A DNA stretch of 64,000 bases from contig NZ_BMLT01000003.1 in NCBI RefSeq assembly GCF_014645375.1, forward strand, positions 397,143 to 461,142, in the 5' to 3' direction. Positions 42,582 to 52,075 of this stretch are shown one piece after another. The notes beneath the pieces were generated by a model, which was not told the DNA's origin, searched no databases, and was given only the letters and a program-made list of their open reading frames with translations. The DNA comes from Marinobacterium nitratireducens. Its GTDB lineage: Bacteria; Pseudomonadota; Gammaproteobacteria; Pseudomonadales; Balneatricaceae. Numbering within the stretch: the first letter of the stretch is position 1; each line of letters starts with the position of its first letter. The translations under genes were made by a program, and so were the position numbers.

Positions 42582-43658
42582 TCAAATTGCGGCTGCGCTC
42601 GGCCGAATGCCGTCGTAAGCTTGGTGCAGCAGCGCCAGAACATCATCGCGGATTACCGGCCGGGGATTGTAATAGGGGTTGGTTGTGGCGATACCGGCGG
42701 CCTTTTCCAAATCCGATTCCTTCATGCCAATGTCTTTCAATGCCACCGGAGCGCCCAGCGAGAGCGCCAAGTCGAAGAGGGCCGGGGCGGCATCTTCGGC
42801 TTTGACACCCAGTGCGCGCCCTATTGCAGCCATGGCCTTGGGGGCATGGGCCTGGTTGAACGCGGTCGCCTGCGGTATGACAACCGTATGCACCTCGGCA
42901 TGAGGCAGGTTAAAACTGCCGCCCAGCGTATGGCAGAGCTTGTGATGAATGGCCATACCAACAGTGCCAAGCACCGTGCCAGCCAGCCAGGCTCCATACA
43001 ATGCCTGCGCCCGCGCCTCGATGTCACCCGGCGTTCTGACAACCACCGGCAGACTTTGCGCCAGCGCCCGGATACCCTCTTCTGCCATCAGCGATGTAAC
43101 AGGGTTCTGGCTTTGCGAGTAAAGCCCCTCCACGCAGTGGGCGATTGCGTTCATACCGCTTGGGCCGGAAATGAAGTCGGGCAGCTCCAGCGTCAGTTCC
43201 GGATCATAGATAACAGTCTTTGGCAGCACCCGCGTGTCGCGCCCCGTTGTCTTGAGACCATCACGCGTCAACCCCCAGACTGGAGTCATCTCGGAACCGG
43301 CATAGGTGGTCGGTATCGCGAGAATCGGCAAGTCTGTTTCGAGAGCGATCGCCTTGGCGAGACCGATGGTGGAACCACCGCCAATGGCCGCGCAACCATC
43401 AACCTCGAACTTTCGAGCCACCCCCATCACATCGGCGACGGTTTCGACCGGCACGTGCATGACGGCTTGATCGTAGATACCAACCGCAATATCGCCGAGC
43501 CGGGCGGCCAGATCCTCTGCTAAAGGTCGCTGCTGCGGCGTGCTCAACACCAACACGCGACGCATGCCCAGCGCTTCGGCCTCGGCTTTTGCCTGGGCCA
43601 GCTTGCCCGCACCGAATATGATGCGACCGGGGTTTATCTGGTAGTGGAAGTCGATCAT
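42582..43658 (-). CDS. Maleylacetate reductase
   Basis: 358 residues of the iron-alcohol-dehydrogenase-like family, start at 43658 behind AGGAGC. It reduces maleylacetate to 3-oxoadipate with NAD(P)H. Signatures: FHYQINPGRIIFGAGKLAQ, DGCAAIGGGSTIGLAKAIAL (nucleotide loop), PTTYAGSEMTPVWG, and HHKLCHTLGGSFNLPHAEVHTVVIPQATAFN, which matches maleylacetate reductases (H-x3-H...LPHAE/A). It supplies 3-oxoadipate for PcaIJ/PcaF, encoded 5 kb away. Position between the intradiol dioxygenase and the semialdehyde dehydrogenase matches pnp/hap operons. Confidence 0.93.
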   Translation of the reverse strand: MIDFHYQINPGRIIFGAGKLAQAKAEAEALGMRRVLVLSTPQQRPLAEDLAARLGDIAVGIYDQAVMHVPVETVADVMGVARKFEVDGCAAIGGGSTIGLAKAIALETDLPILAIPTTYAGSEMTPVWGLTRDGLKTTGRDTRVLPKTVIYDPELTLELPDFISGPSGMNAIAHCVEGLYSQSQNPVTSLMAEEGIRALAQSLPVVVRTPGDIEARAQALYGAWLAGTVLGTVGMAIHHKLCHTLGGSFNLPHAEVHTVVIPQATAFNQAHAPKAMAAIGRALGVKAEDAAPALFDLALSLGAPVALKDIGMKESDLEKAAGIATTNPYYNPRPVIRDDVLALLHQAYDGIRPSAAAI

Positions 43659-43763
43659 CTTTCTGCTCCTGTGTGCGCACGTCCGGCGTTGAGGTCGCAC
43701 AGGACATCAAGCTTCTCGGCCGAAGGTACCCGGATGGTTGACCGCATCGCTGCTACTCTCCTC

Positions 43764-45233
43764 TTACCGTTTGTAGAAGGGCGGAATCTGCGCGTCGACG
43801 TTAACCCAGACGGATTTCACCTGGGTGTATTCACGCATTACCTCGAATCCCATCTCACGGCCGTAGCCCGATTTGCCGACGCCGCCGAACGGGCTAGCCG
43901 GATTGACTCGCTTGTAGCTGTTGATCCAGACCATTCCGGCATGCAACTCGCGGGCGAACAGGTGCGCTCGCTCTAGATCCCGGGTCCAGAGACCAGCGCC
44001 CAAGCCGTAGTCCGTGCCGTTGGCTATGGCCAAGGCTTCGGCATCATCTTTAAAGGTCATGACGGTAACAAAGGGCCCGAAAACTTCCTCCTGCGCTATT
44101 CGATCGCCCGGCTTGGCGCGAACAATGGTTGGCTGTACGTAGCAACCACCGGCCAGTTCCGGCGATTCGGGCGCTGTGCCGCCGAGCAGGATTTCCCCGC
44201 CCTCCTGCTTTGCGATCTGGCAATAGCTGAGGACGCGGTCCTGATGGAGTTTCGACGTCAAAGGCCCCATCTCGGTGTCCGGATCCCGAGGCTCCCCCAA
44301 TCGGATCGAACGGGCCAACCCGACAAACCGGTCCAGAAACTCATCGGCGATGCGCTCGTGCAGCAGGATGCGTGAACCGGCGATACAGGCTTGCCCCTGG
44401 TTATGGAAGATAGCAAAAGCAGCTCCGCCAACGGCCTTCTTCAAATCGGCGTCCTCGAAGACGATGTTCGCACCCTTGCCGCCCAACTCAAGCTGAACCT
44501 TCTTCAGGTTACCGGCAGAGGCCTTTACGATGCGCTGCCCAGTCTCTGTCGAGCCGGTAAAAGCGATCTTGCCGACATCTTCGTGCTCCGCCAGGCGCGC
44601 ACCAGCGCTGTGGCCATAACCTACGACGACATTGACCACCCCCGGGGGAAAGCCGACTTCCTGCATCAGCTCCGCAATACGCAGGGTTGTCAGCGGCGTC
44701 AGTTCTGCCGGTTTCAACACAACCGTATTGCCCGCAGCCAGTGCCGGTGCCATCTTCCAGCTGGTGAACATTAGCGGAAAGTTCCAGGGCACGATCTGGC
44801 CGACAACGCCGATCGGCTCCCGCTGGGTATAGTTGAGAAAACCGCTTTCTACCGGGATGACACTGCCTTCGACCTTATCCGCCATGCCGCCGAAGTAACG
44901 GAAGGTATAGGCGGTACGCGGCACGTCCAGGTTGCGCGTATCACGAATCGGGTGACCGGTGTCGAGGGACTCCAGCTGAGCCAACTCCTCGGCGCAGTCT
45001 TCAATCCTGTCGGCCAGCTTCAGCAGCAGGCGCCCGCGTTCCGATGCCTGCATTGCCGACCAGGCCGGGAAGGCGGCCTTGGCTGCCGCCACCGCACGAT
45101 CGACATCCTCCGCTTTTGCCTCGGCAACCCGGGTAATCACGGAGCCGTCGTGAGGATTGAGCACGTCGATGGTGCCGCCGTCCCTGGCCTCGCACCATTC
45201 CCCTCCGATCAGCATATTGTTCTGGATATTCAT
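43764..45233 (-). CDS. 4-hydroxymuconic semialdehyde dehydrogenase (ALDH)
   Basis: 489 residues. Classical ALDH motifs: GVVGQIVPWNFPLMFTSWKMAPALAAGNTVVLKPAELTPLTTL, AFTGSTETGQRIVKAS, LELGGKGANIVFEDAD (catalytic Glu) and NQGQACIAGSRILLHE (catalytic Cys), C-terminal NPASPFGGVGKSGYGREMGFEVMREYTQVKSVWVN. By position directly after the hydroquinone dioxygenase it should oxidise 4-hydroxymuconic semialdehyde to maleylacetate with NAD+ (as PnpE/HapF do). By sequence alone it could be a betaine-aldehyde type enzyme, so the assignment rests on context. Confidence 0.85.
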   Translation of the reverse strand: MNIQNNMLIGGEWCEARDGGTIDVLNPHDGSVITRVAEAKAEDVDRAVAAAKAAFPAWSAMQASERGRLLLKLADRIEDCAEELAQLESLDTGHPIRDTRNLDVPRTAYTFRYFGGMADKVEGSVIPVESGFLNYTQREPIGVVGQIVPWNFPLMFTSWKMAPALAAGNTVVLKPAELTPLTTLRIAELMQEVGFPPGVVNVVVGYGHSAGARLAEHEDVGKIAFTGSTETGQRIVKASAGNLKKVQLELGGKGANIVFEDADLKKAVGGAAFAIFHNQGQACIAGSRILLHERIADEFLDRFVGLARSIRLGEPRDPDTEMGPLTSKLHQDRVLSYCQIAKQEGGEILLGGTAPESPELAGGCYVQPTIVRAKPGDRIAQEEVFGPFVTVMTFKDDAEALAIANGTDYGLGAGLWTRDLERAHLFARELHAGMVWINSYKRVNPASPFGGVGKSGYGREMGFEVMREYTQVKSVWVNVDAQIPPFYKR

Positions 45234-45252
45234 CGGCCTTTGTCCCCCTCGA

Positions 45253-46230
45253 CTAAAAGGTCACCGGTACCATCGGTACGGTACCGTTCTTGATCATTTC
45301 CTGGATTTCCGGCGAGCCGTTTTCCCACACCAGCAGCAACGAGCGTTTCGGGGACAGACCCTTGTGGCGGATATCACCCGGCATCGCGGCCACATCGCCG
45401 GCCCGCATGGTCACGGTCGCTGTCGGCGCACTGGTATGCTTGTCCTCGATATTCCAGATAATATGGTCCGAGAGCTGCACGAACCATTCGACCCGATCGT
45501 TGCCGTGGGCAATCGGCAGTACAAACTCTTCGGTCGTGGGGCAGAACAAGCTCTGTCGAACGACAGAAGCGACGGACGGGTTCCAGGTAACGTCGGAGCG
45601 GGACAGGTATCCAAACAGATTGAACGCATACAGCTGGTCTTCGAAGCCGGGTTCAGCTTCGATCACAGGCTGCTCCTGATCAACGTCAAGGAAGGCCCGG
45701 TTGACCGGATAGCCATTTTCATCAGTTCGCAGCGGAGCATCCCCCGGAATGCCAACCATACGCTTGGCGACTTCGCGCTTACGTTCAATCAAAGCATCTT
45801 CGTTACCCTGCTTGCGCCCCCAGGCATTGCCCGTTTCCTGCGGCGCGGCGAACGGATCGAAACCTTCATTGGTCCAGTCAGAGATCATCGCCTTGAATAC
45901 AGCCATCAATTCATCGGAGCGAAAATTCTCCGAGTAGGTCCTTTCGGCTTTCACCCACTCTTCGTTGAAAGTCCCCAGAAACATATCAACGTTACCGTAA
46001 TGGTTGGTGGTGCCAAAGACATCATCGAATGCCACTGTGCCGTAGAAAAAGCCCCAGGCAATATCACGCATGAGAGCCTTGAGAAAAGCATCGATCGGCA
46101 TAACATGTTCGCCGACCGGTGAGTCGATATAGGCAAAGTATTCACAGCGGCTGAACGCGAAGCTCCCAGCACGAAAAGTCTCGTAACCTGTGACGCTGTT
46201 ATCGGGGATACATTTCAAGCTGACATTCAT
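45253..46230 (-). CDS. hapD: Hydroquinone 1,2-dioxygenase large subunit
   Basis: 325 residues from the ATG at 46230; the longer frame to 46338 overlaps the small-subunit gene. The protein matches the two-subunit (HapCD/PnpCD type) Fe(II) hydroquinone dioxygenases, which open hydroquinone to 4-hydroxymuconic semialdehyde. His242-x-Asn244-x3-Glu248 (IAHGNDRVEWF) and His289 (GDIRHKG) have the same spacing as the iron-ligand set I recall from the PnpCD structure (His-x-Asn-x3-Glu and a His 47 residues after the first). The cupin-like C-terminal half (TATVTMRAGDVAAMPGDIRHKGLSPKRSLLLVWENG) supports this. Confidence 0.9.
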   Translation of the reverse strand: MNVSLKCIPDNSVTGYETFRAGSFAFSRCEYFAYIDSPVGEHVMPIDAFLKALMRDIAWGFFYGTVAFDDVFGTTNHYGNVDMFLGTFNEEWVKAERTYSENFRSDELMAVFKAMISDWTNEGFDPFAAPQETGNAWGRKQGNEDALIERKREVAKRMVGIPGDAPLRTDENGYPVNRAFLDVDQEQPVIEAEPGFEDQLYAFNLFGYLSRSDVTWNPSVASVVRQSLFCPTTEEFVLPIAHGNDRVEWFVQLSDHIIWNIEDKHTSAPTATVTMRAGDVAAMPGDIRHKGLSPKRSLLLVWENGSPEIQEMIKNGTVPMVPVTF

Positions 46231-46291
46231 AGCAGATACCTCAGTGGTTAAGTTTTTTCTTATGAAGATTGAATCCAACAGGAGGGCGTAT

Positions 46292-46792
46292 TTACTTGAT
46301 GCAGATATCACCCCACTTTTCGACGGACTCCTGACCAATGAGCGTCTGAAGCATCAGTGTCGCAGGGGCTGAAGCTTGAAAACGGTAAGCGACTTTTTCC
46401 GGCAGCAGCGCCTGATGACCTCGCTTCATCAGAATCCGGCCCATTTTTCTCCCATCAGGATGCCCCTGGAGCTTTACCGCTCCATCCTGGTTCTCATCGA
46501 CGACCTTCTCATCGTCCAGCTTGACGAAATGTACTTCGACGTCGTAATCCATCGCGACGACAAATTCGTCGTGAGAGCAGACATACCAGTCCGAGGTATT
46601 CTCTGCACGCGACACCTCGATGGTGTAATCAAGATTCTTGGCTACCACGACACGCTCGTAAGGTGCACTGGTCGCCGCAACTTCATAAAGATTAGAAAAT
46701 ACAAAACGCTTGGGATCTTCATTAAGGATCTGGATCCCGCCCTTGGTATAGTCATCAATAGACGCAAACTTGGTTTTATACTCTGCCATCAT
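46292..46792 (-). CDS. hapC: Hydroquinone 1,2-dioxygenase small subunit
   Basis: 166 residues, matching the roughly 18-kDa alpha subunit of HapCD/PnpCD. Typical text: YKTKFASIDDYTKGGIQILNEDPKRFVFSNLYEVAATSAPYERVVVAKNLDYTIEVSRAENTSDWYVCSHDEFVVAMDYDVEVHFVKLDD, with a cupin-like GHQALLPEKVAYRFQAS C-terminal part. No iron ligands of its own are expected; it shapes the active site. First gene of the leftward operon hapC-hapD-ALDH-MAR-intradiol-YciI-Rieske. GAGG lies 8 nt before the ATG at 46792; the next codon is also ATG. Confidence 0.9.
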   Translation of the reverse strand: MMAEYKTKFASIDDYTKGGIQILNEDPKRFVFSNLYEVAATSAPYERVVVAKNLDYTIEVSRAENTSDWYVCSHDEFVVAMDYDVEVHFVKLDDEKVVDENQDGAVKLQGHPDGRKMGRILMKRGHQALLPEKVAYRFQASAPATLMLQTLIGQESVEKWGDICIK

Positions 46793-47318
46793 GACTGATT
46801 CCTCTCAGGATTGACCTATACTATTCAATCAAAAAGGACAAACGTAATTTCGTCGTAAACAGCCACCTCAGCATATTCCGATATTAATACGCAATCGAGG
46901 CATCGACGCTGCTTGTCCATACCAGTTATTAGTATCATCCAACCGGGAAACTGGAAAAATCTGAGCGGATGCGTTTCGCAATGCGAAATTATTTATTGGC
47001 TTCCTAAAAAACCAGACACTAGCTCCAGTAGAGTCAGTACCGGAAAGAGGGATCAGGGCTTATTGAAACTGTTCAAAGGTCAGCGATTGTTGGTGTGTGC
47101 CGCTTACGGCAGGAAGCCTGCAGCAGCGCAACCGCCAGGGTCGGAGAACACCCCTGTAATGCAGGAGCCAATCTCGGGGAACACTTCAACTGAGCCTGAT
47201 ACCAGCGTGGTGCCTGAAAGCACGAGGTGGGTTACACGACGCCCAGAGCAAAGTCAGCAGCGAATACCTCGCACCAAGCGTCGTTTCAGCCATCCAGTTA
47301 CTCTGCTTTGCAGGCTCC
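46793..47318. promoter_or_regulatory. Hydroquinone-operon promoter region with IclR-type palindrome
   Basis: No gene seen. A perfect 15-bp dyad TTTCGCAATGCGAAA (46974-46988) lies 182 bp upstream of hapC and matches the core of the boxes at pcaI. The far end holds an inverted copy of the dispersed hairpin repeat (47224-47296). Confidence 0.6.
47224..47296. repeat. Dispersed hairpin repeat, copy 3 (inverted)
   Basis: Opposite-strand relative of 5125-5197: the complement reads GGATGGCTGAAACGACGCTTGG and ends GGGCGTCGTGTAACCCACC. Sits between pcaR and hydroquinone operon. Confidence 0.65.
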
Positions 47319-48098
47319 TCAGCGCGTGGTCTGCCGCACCTGCTCCGCCACGGCCTGCAGGCGCGGCAAATACCGCCCCTTCAGGGTCTCCATATCGACC
47401 CGGGCGGCATTGGTGCTGATGTTGATCGCCCCCAGCAGCTCGCCGCTTCCTGCGAATACCGGCACCGCCACCGAGCGCAGCGCCGAATCCAGCTCCTGAT
47501 CGACAATCGAATAACCCTGCTCCCTGACCTTGCGAATCTCGGCCTCCAGCGCATCCCGCGTGGTCAGCGACGAAGCCGTAAAGGCGGACAGCTCCACCCG
47601 CTCCAGAAATCCCTGCAGCTCCGGCTCGGCCAGCTGCGCGAGCAGCACCCGCCCCATGGAGGTATAGGCAGCCGGCAGTCGGGTACCGACGGACAGCGTA
47701 ATGGCCATCAGGCGGTGCCGGGCGGCGGACCGCACCACGTAGACCACATCGTCGCCATCCAGTACCGCCAGCGATGACGACTCGCCAAGCTCGGCGGTGA
47801 TGTCTTCGAGGTACTGCTGGATCACGGCGCGGTACTGGTTCGACGCCTGATACGCATACCCCAGCTGCAGCACCCGCGGCGTGAGCTCGAACTGACGACC
47901 GCTGCGCTTTACAAAACCCAGCGCATGCAGGGTCAGCAGGAAACGGCGCGCCTTGGCACGGTCCATCTCCGTTCGCGCCGCCACCTCGCTCAGCGTCATG
48001 CGCGGATGCTCGGCATCGAAGCACTGCAGCACATCCAGGCCTGCAGCGAGCGCCCCCACGTAATCCCGGTCCCCGGGCTCCAGCGTCTTGTCGTCCAT
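47319..48098 (-). CDS. pcaR: IclR-family regulator of the 3-oxoadipate genes (PcaR type)
   Basis: 259 residues. Helix-turn-helix about residues 12-65: YVGALAAGLDVLQCFDAEHPRMTLSEVAARTEMDRAKARRFLLTLHALGFVKRSGRQFELTPRVLQLGYAYQAS. Effector domain: SSSLAVLDGDDVVYVVRSAARHRLMAITLSVGTRLPAAYTSMGRVLLA and DQELDSALRSVAVPVFAGSGELLGAINISTNAARV, characteristic of PcaR/PcaU/PobR. Members bind 3-oxoadipate and activate pca genes. It is divergent from pcaIJFD with three 15-bp boxes in between. Confidence 0.88.
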   Translation of the reverse strand: MDDKTLEPGDRDYVGALAAGLDVLQCFDAEHPRMTLSEVAARTEMDRAKARRFLLTLHALGFVKRSGRQFELTPRVLQLGYAYQASNQYRAVIQQYLEDITAELGESSSLAVLDGDDVVYVVRSAARHRLMAITLSVGTRLPAAYTSMGRVLLAQLAEPELQGFLERVELSAFTASSLTTRDALEAEIRKVREQGYSIVDQELDSALRSVAVPVFAGSGELLGAINISTNAARVDMETLKGRYLPRLQAVAEQVRQTTR

Positions 48099-48151
48099 TT
48101 TGGCTCCTTCAAACCCAATCGAAAGTCAGTATCAACGCATCCTAGCAGCAA

Positions 48152-48266
48152 GTTCGCATTACGAACATAAGTGCAAATTTGATGACTGGTGAAAATTTGT
48201 ACTTGACGCCATCCATCCGATCACGCCATGATGTTCGCATTACAAATTAGTGTTCGCATTGCGAAC
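48152..48266. promoter_or_regulatory. Three PcaR-type boxes between pcaR and pcaI
   Basis: GTTCGCATTACGAAC (48152-48166), GTTCGCATTACAAAT (48233-48247) and GTTCGCATTGCGAAC (48252-48266). The two next to pcaI are spaced 19 bp start to start; the first is next to pcaR. The layout fits one autoregulatory and one activating site for an IclR regulator. Confidence 0.8.
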
Positions 48267-48295
48267 TTATTAAGAAACACACAGGAGGTACTGCG

Positions 48296-49111
48296 ATGGC
48301 TGAATTTCTCTCCCTCCAGGATGCGGTGAGCCGACACGTCAACAACGGCGATATCGTCGCGATGGAAGGCTTCACTCACCTGATCCCGTTTGCCGCGGGC
48401 CACGAAATCATTCGCCAGGAAAAGCGCGATCTGACCCTGATCCGCATGACGCCTGACCTGATCTATGACCAGCTGATCGGCGCCGGTTGCGCCAGCAAGC
48501 TGATCTTCTCCTGGGGCGGCAACCCGGGCGTAGGCTCCCTGCATCGCCTGCGGGACGCGGTGGAAAAAGGCTGGCCCAAGCCCCTCGAGATCCTGGAGCA
48601 CAGCCACGCGGCGATGGCCTGCGCCTATGAGGCCGGCGCCGCCGGCCTGCCGCTGGCGGTGCTGCGCGGCTATGTCGGCAGTGATCTGCCGAAGGTGAAC
48701 GATCAGATCAGGTTCATCGAATGCCCCTTCAGCGGTGAAAAGCTGGCGGCGGTGCCGTCCATCCGTCCCGATGTGGCGATCATTCATGCCCAGCGCGCCG
48801 ACCGCCAGGGCAACGTGCTGATCGAAGGCATTGTGGGCATTCAGAAAGAAGTCGTGCTGGCCGCCAAACGCAGCATCGTCACCGTCGAGGAAATCGTCGA
48901 TGACCTCGGCGCGTCCGTGAATGCCTGCGTGCTGCCCGCCTGGGCGGTCAGCGCCATTGCCGAAGTCCCCAAAGGCGCGAAACCCTCCTACGCCCTCGGC
49001 TATTACGAGCGCGACAACGCCTTTTACAAGCAATGGGACGGAATCGCCCGGGATCGCGAAAGCTTCCAGGCCTGGCTGCAAGAGAACGTTTTCGAGAAAG
49101 GAGCTGCGTGA
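48296..49111 (+). CDS. pcaI: 3-oxoadipate CoA-transferase subunit A
   Basis: 271 residues of the CoA-transferase family I alpha subunit. Transfers CoA from succinyl-CoA to 3-oxoadipate. Visible: LQDAVSRHVNNGDIVAMEGFTHLIPFAAGHEIIRQEKRDLTLIRMTPDLIYDQLIGAGCASKLIFSWGGNPGVGSLHRLRDAVE and RPDVAIIHAQRADRQGNVLIEG. This is the longer (about 270-residue) type typical of many proteobacterial pcaI. ATG at 48296 behind CAGGAGG. First gene of pcaI-pcaJ-pcaF-pcaD. Confidence 0.92.
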   Translation: MAEFLSLQDAVSRHVNNGDIVAMEGFTHLIPFAAGHEIIRQEKRDLTLIRMTPDLIYDQLIGAGCASKLIFSWGGNPGVGSLHRLRDAVEKGWPKPLEILEHSHAAMACAYEAGAAGLPLAVLRGYVGSDLPKVNDQIRFIECPFSGEKLAAVPSIRPDVAIIHAQRADRQGNVLIEGIVGIQKEVVLAAKRSIVTVEEIVDDLGASVNACVLPAWAVSAIAEVPKGAKPSYALGYYERDNAFYKQWDGIARDRESFQAWLQENVFEKGAA

Positions 49112-49112
49112 G

Positions 49113-49889
49113 ATGAGCCTTGAATTTACCGCATCGGAAATGATGAGCGTCACTGCCGCGCGGGCGCTGACCAACGACATGACCTGCTTCGTGGGCATCG
49201 GCCTTCCGAGCGAGGCTGCGAACCTGGCTCGCCTGACCCACGCGCCGGATGTCACCCTGATCTACGAATCCGGCACCCTGCAGACCCGACCCGATATTCT
49301 GCCGCTGTCCATCGGCGACGGGGAGCTTTGCGAATCGGCCCTGACCACCGTATCGGTACCGGAAATGTTCCGTTACTGGCTGCAGGGCGGCCACATCAGC
49401 GTCGGTTTCCTGGGCACCGCCCAGATCGACCGCTACGCCAACCTGAACACCACCCTGATCGGTGACTACCGCAACCCCAAGGTCCGCCTGCCGGGCGGCG
49501 GCGGCGCGCCGGAAATCGCCGCCAACGCCAAGGAAGTGTTCATTACCGTCAAACACTCGAAGCGCACCTTCGTCAGGGACGTCGACTTCGTGACCACGGT
49601 GGGCTTCGGTCGCGACGGCAAGGCACGGGATAACGTACCCAATATCGGCCGCGGTCCCAGCGTGGTGATCACCGACCTGTGCATCCTAAAGCCGGATCCC
49701 GAAACCCGGGAGCTTGTGGTCACGTCGCTGCATCCGAACGTCACCCGCGAGGATGTTATCGACGCCACCGGCTGGGAGATCCGCTTCGCCGACCGGCTGG
49801 AAACCACCCCGGCCCCCACCGCCGGCGAGCTGGAAGTCCTGCGCAGCCTGAAAGCACGCACCCACGCCCACCATTCCGGCCAGCACTGA
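49113..49889 (+). CDS. pcaJ: 3-oxoadipate CoA-transferase subunit B
   Basis: 258 residues, beta subunit. Catalytic Glu52 in LIYESGTL; also LPSEAANLARLTHAPDVT, GFLGTAQIDRYANLNTTLIGDYRNPKVRLPGGGGAPEIAANAKEVFITVKHSKRTFV and a C-terminal LHPNVTREDVIDATGWEIRF. The ATG at 49113 is 1 bp after the pcaI stop and carries AAAGGAG upstream inside pcaI; the longer frame starting at 48921 overlaps pcaI and is not used. Confidence 0.93.
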   Translation: MSLEFTASEMMSVTAARALTNDMTCFVGIGLPSEAANLARLTHAPDVTLIYESGTLQTRPDILPLSIGDGELCESALTTVSVPEMFRYWLQGGHISVGFLGTAQIDRYANLNTTLIGDYRNPKVRLPGGGGAPEIAANAKEVFITVKHSKRTFVRDVDFVTTVGFGRDGKARDNVPNIGRGPSVVITDLCILKPDPETRELVVTSLHPNVTREDVIDATGWEIRFADRLETTPAPTAGELEVLRSLKARTHAHHSGQH

Positions 49890-49899
49890 GGTAACCCAG

Positions 49900-51102
<1,203 letters not shown>

Positions 51103-51116
51103 GTGAAGGAGCTTTC

Positions 51117-51905
51117 ATGGCATTCTTGAACCACCGGGGCCGCACCCTCTGCTACCGCCTGCTGGGCGATGCAAGCAGGCCCCTGCTGATACTTGCGCAT
51201 CCACTGGGGATGAGCCAGGGCGTATGGGACGATATGCTGCCGGCGCTGCTCGCCAGGTTCCGGGTGCTGACCTGGGACCTGGCGGGCCACGGCGCCAGCA
51301 GCGCCTGGCCTGAGGACAGCGCGACCATCACACCGGACGATCTGGCCCGGGAAGCACTGGCCCTGGCCGACACCGCAGGCGCCGACGCCTTCCATTTTGC
51401 CGGCACCTCCATCGGCGGCGTGATCGGTCAGCAGCTGATCGCCGAACAGGGCGACCGGCTGCTCTCGGCCACCCTCACCAACACCGGCGCCGTGATCGGC
51501 ACGCCCGACGCCTGGCACCTGCGCGCTGCCAACGTGCGCGAAAAGGGCCTTGCCGTTATGGCAGAGGACATAGTGCCGCGCTGGTTCGGCGCCAGGGCTT
51601 GCGAGGAGCAGCCGGCCCTGCTTGACGGCTGGAGGGTCATCATGGGCCGCGGTGACGACAACAGCTATGCCCTGCTGTGCGAGATGCTGGCCAATACCGA
51701 TTTTCGGGAAAAACTCGACAATCGGAAGGTACCGCTGCAACTGATCGGCGGCGCCAACGATGTCGCCACGCCGCCGGAATCCCTGGCAGCGCTGGCGCAA
51801 TGCTGCAACGCAGCCGATCCCGTCATACTGGAGCAGGTCGGCCACGTCCCGTCTGTGGAATGTCCGGACCGCTTTGCCGGTCTGCTAATCGAAAACCTGC
51901 TTTAA
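51117..51905 (+). CDS. pcaD: 3-oxoadipate enol-lactonase
   Basis: 262 residues, alpha/beta-hydrolase. Nucleophile Ser98 in FAGTSIGGVIGQQL, acid Asp in GGANDVATPPE, His in EQVGHVPSVECPDRFAGLL. Hydrolyses the enol-lactone made by CatC to 3-oxoadipate. It is the only such gene here, linking catBCA to pcaIJF. The ATG at 51117 follows GAAGGAG; the in-frame start at 51054 lies inside pcaF. A strong hairpin follows. Confidence 0.93.
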   Translation: MAFLNHRGRTLCYRLLGDASRPLLILAHPLGMSQGVWDDMLPALLARFRVLTWDLAGHGASSAWPEDSATITPDDLAREALALADTAGADAFHFAGTSIGGVIGQQLIAEQGDRLLSATLTNTGAVIGTPDAWHLRAANVREKGLAVMAEDIVPRWFGARACEEQPALLDGWRVIMGRGDDNSYALLCEMLANTDFREKLDNRKVPLQLIGGANDVATPPESLAALAQCCNAADPVILEQVGHVPSVECPDRFAGLLIENLL

Positions 51906-51916
51906 TCCGCTTGATC

Positions 51917-51942
51917 GGGGCAGCGCCTGAAGGCGCTGCCCC
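51917..51942 (+). terminator. Terminator after pcaD
   Basis: Perfect 11-bp stem GGGGCAGCGCC-TGAA-GGCGCTGCCCC followed by TTTCC. Ends the pcaIJFD operon. Confidence 0.9.
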
Positions 51943-52075
51943 TTTCCACTGCCTGACCTTACAGCCCGTAGAAGAGCTATGTAACTTGCGAATAGGTTGC
52001 AGATACCGCAGCTATAGCTGACCTTTTGAAAACTTGGCCGCAGCTTCCCTAAGCTACTCCTTTCAGGAAGTACTT

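Noticed and set aside
49113..49889. PcaJ starting at 48921
   Set aside because: The extension lies in an alternative frame of pcaI and is Pro/Ser-rich; the ATG at 49113 has the ribosome site and family start.
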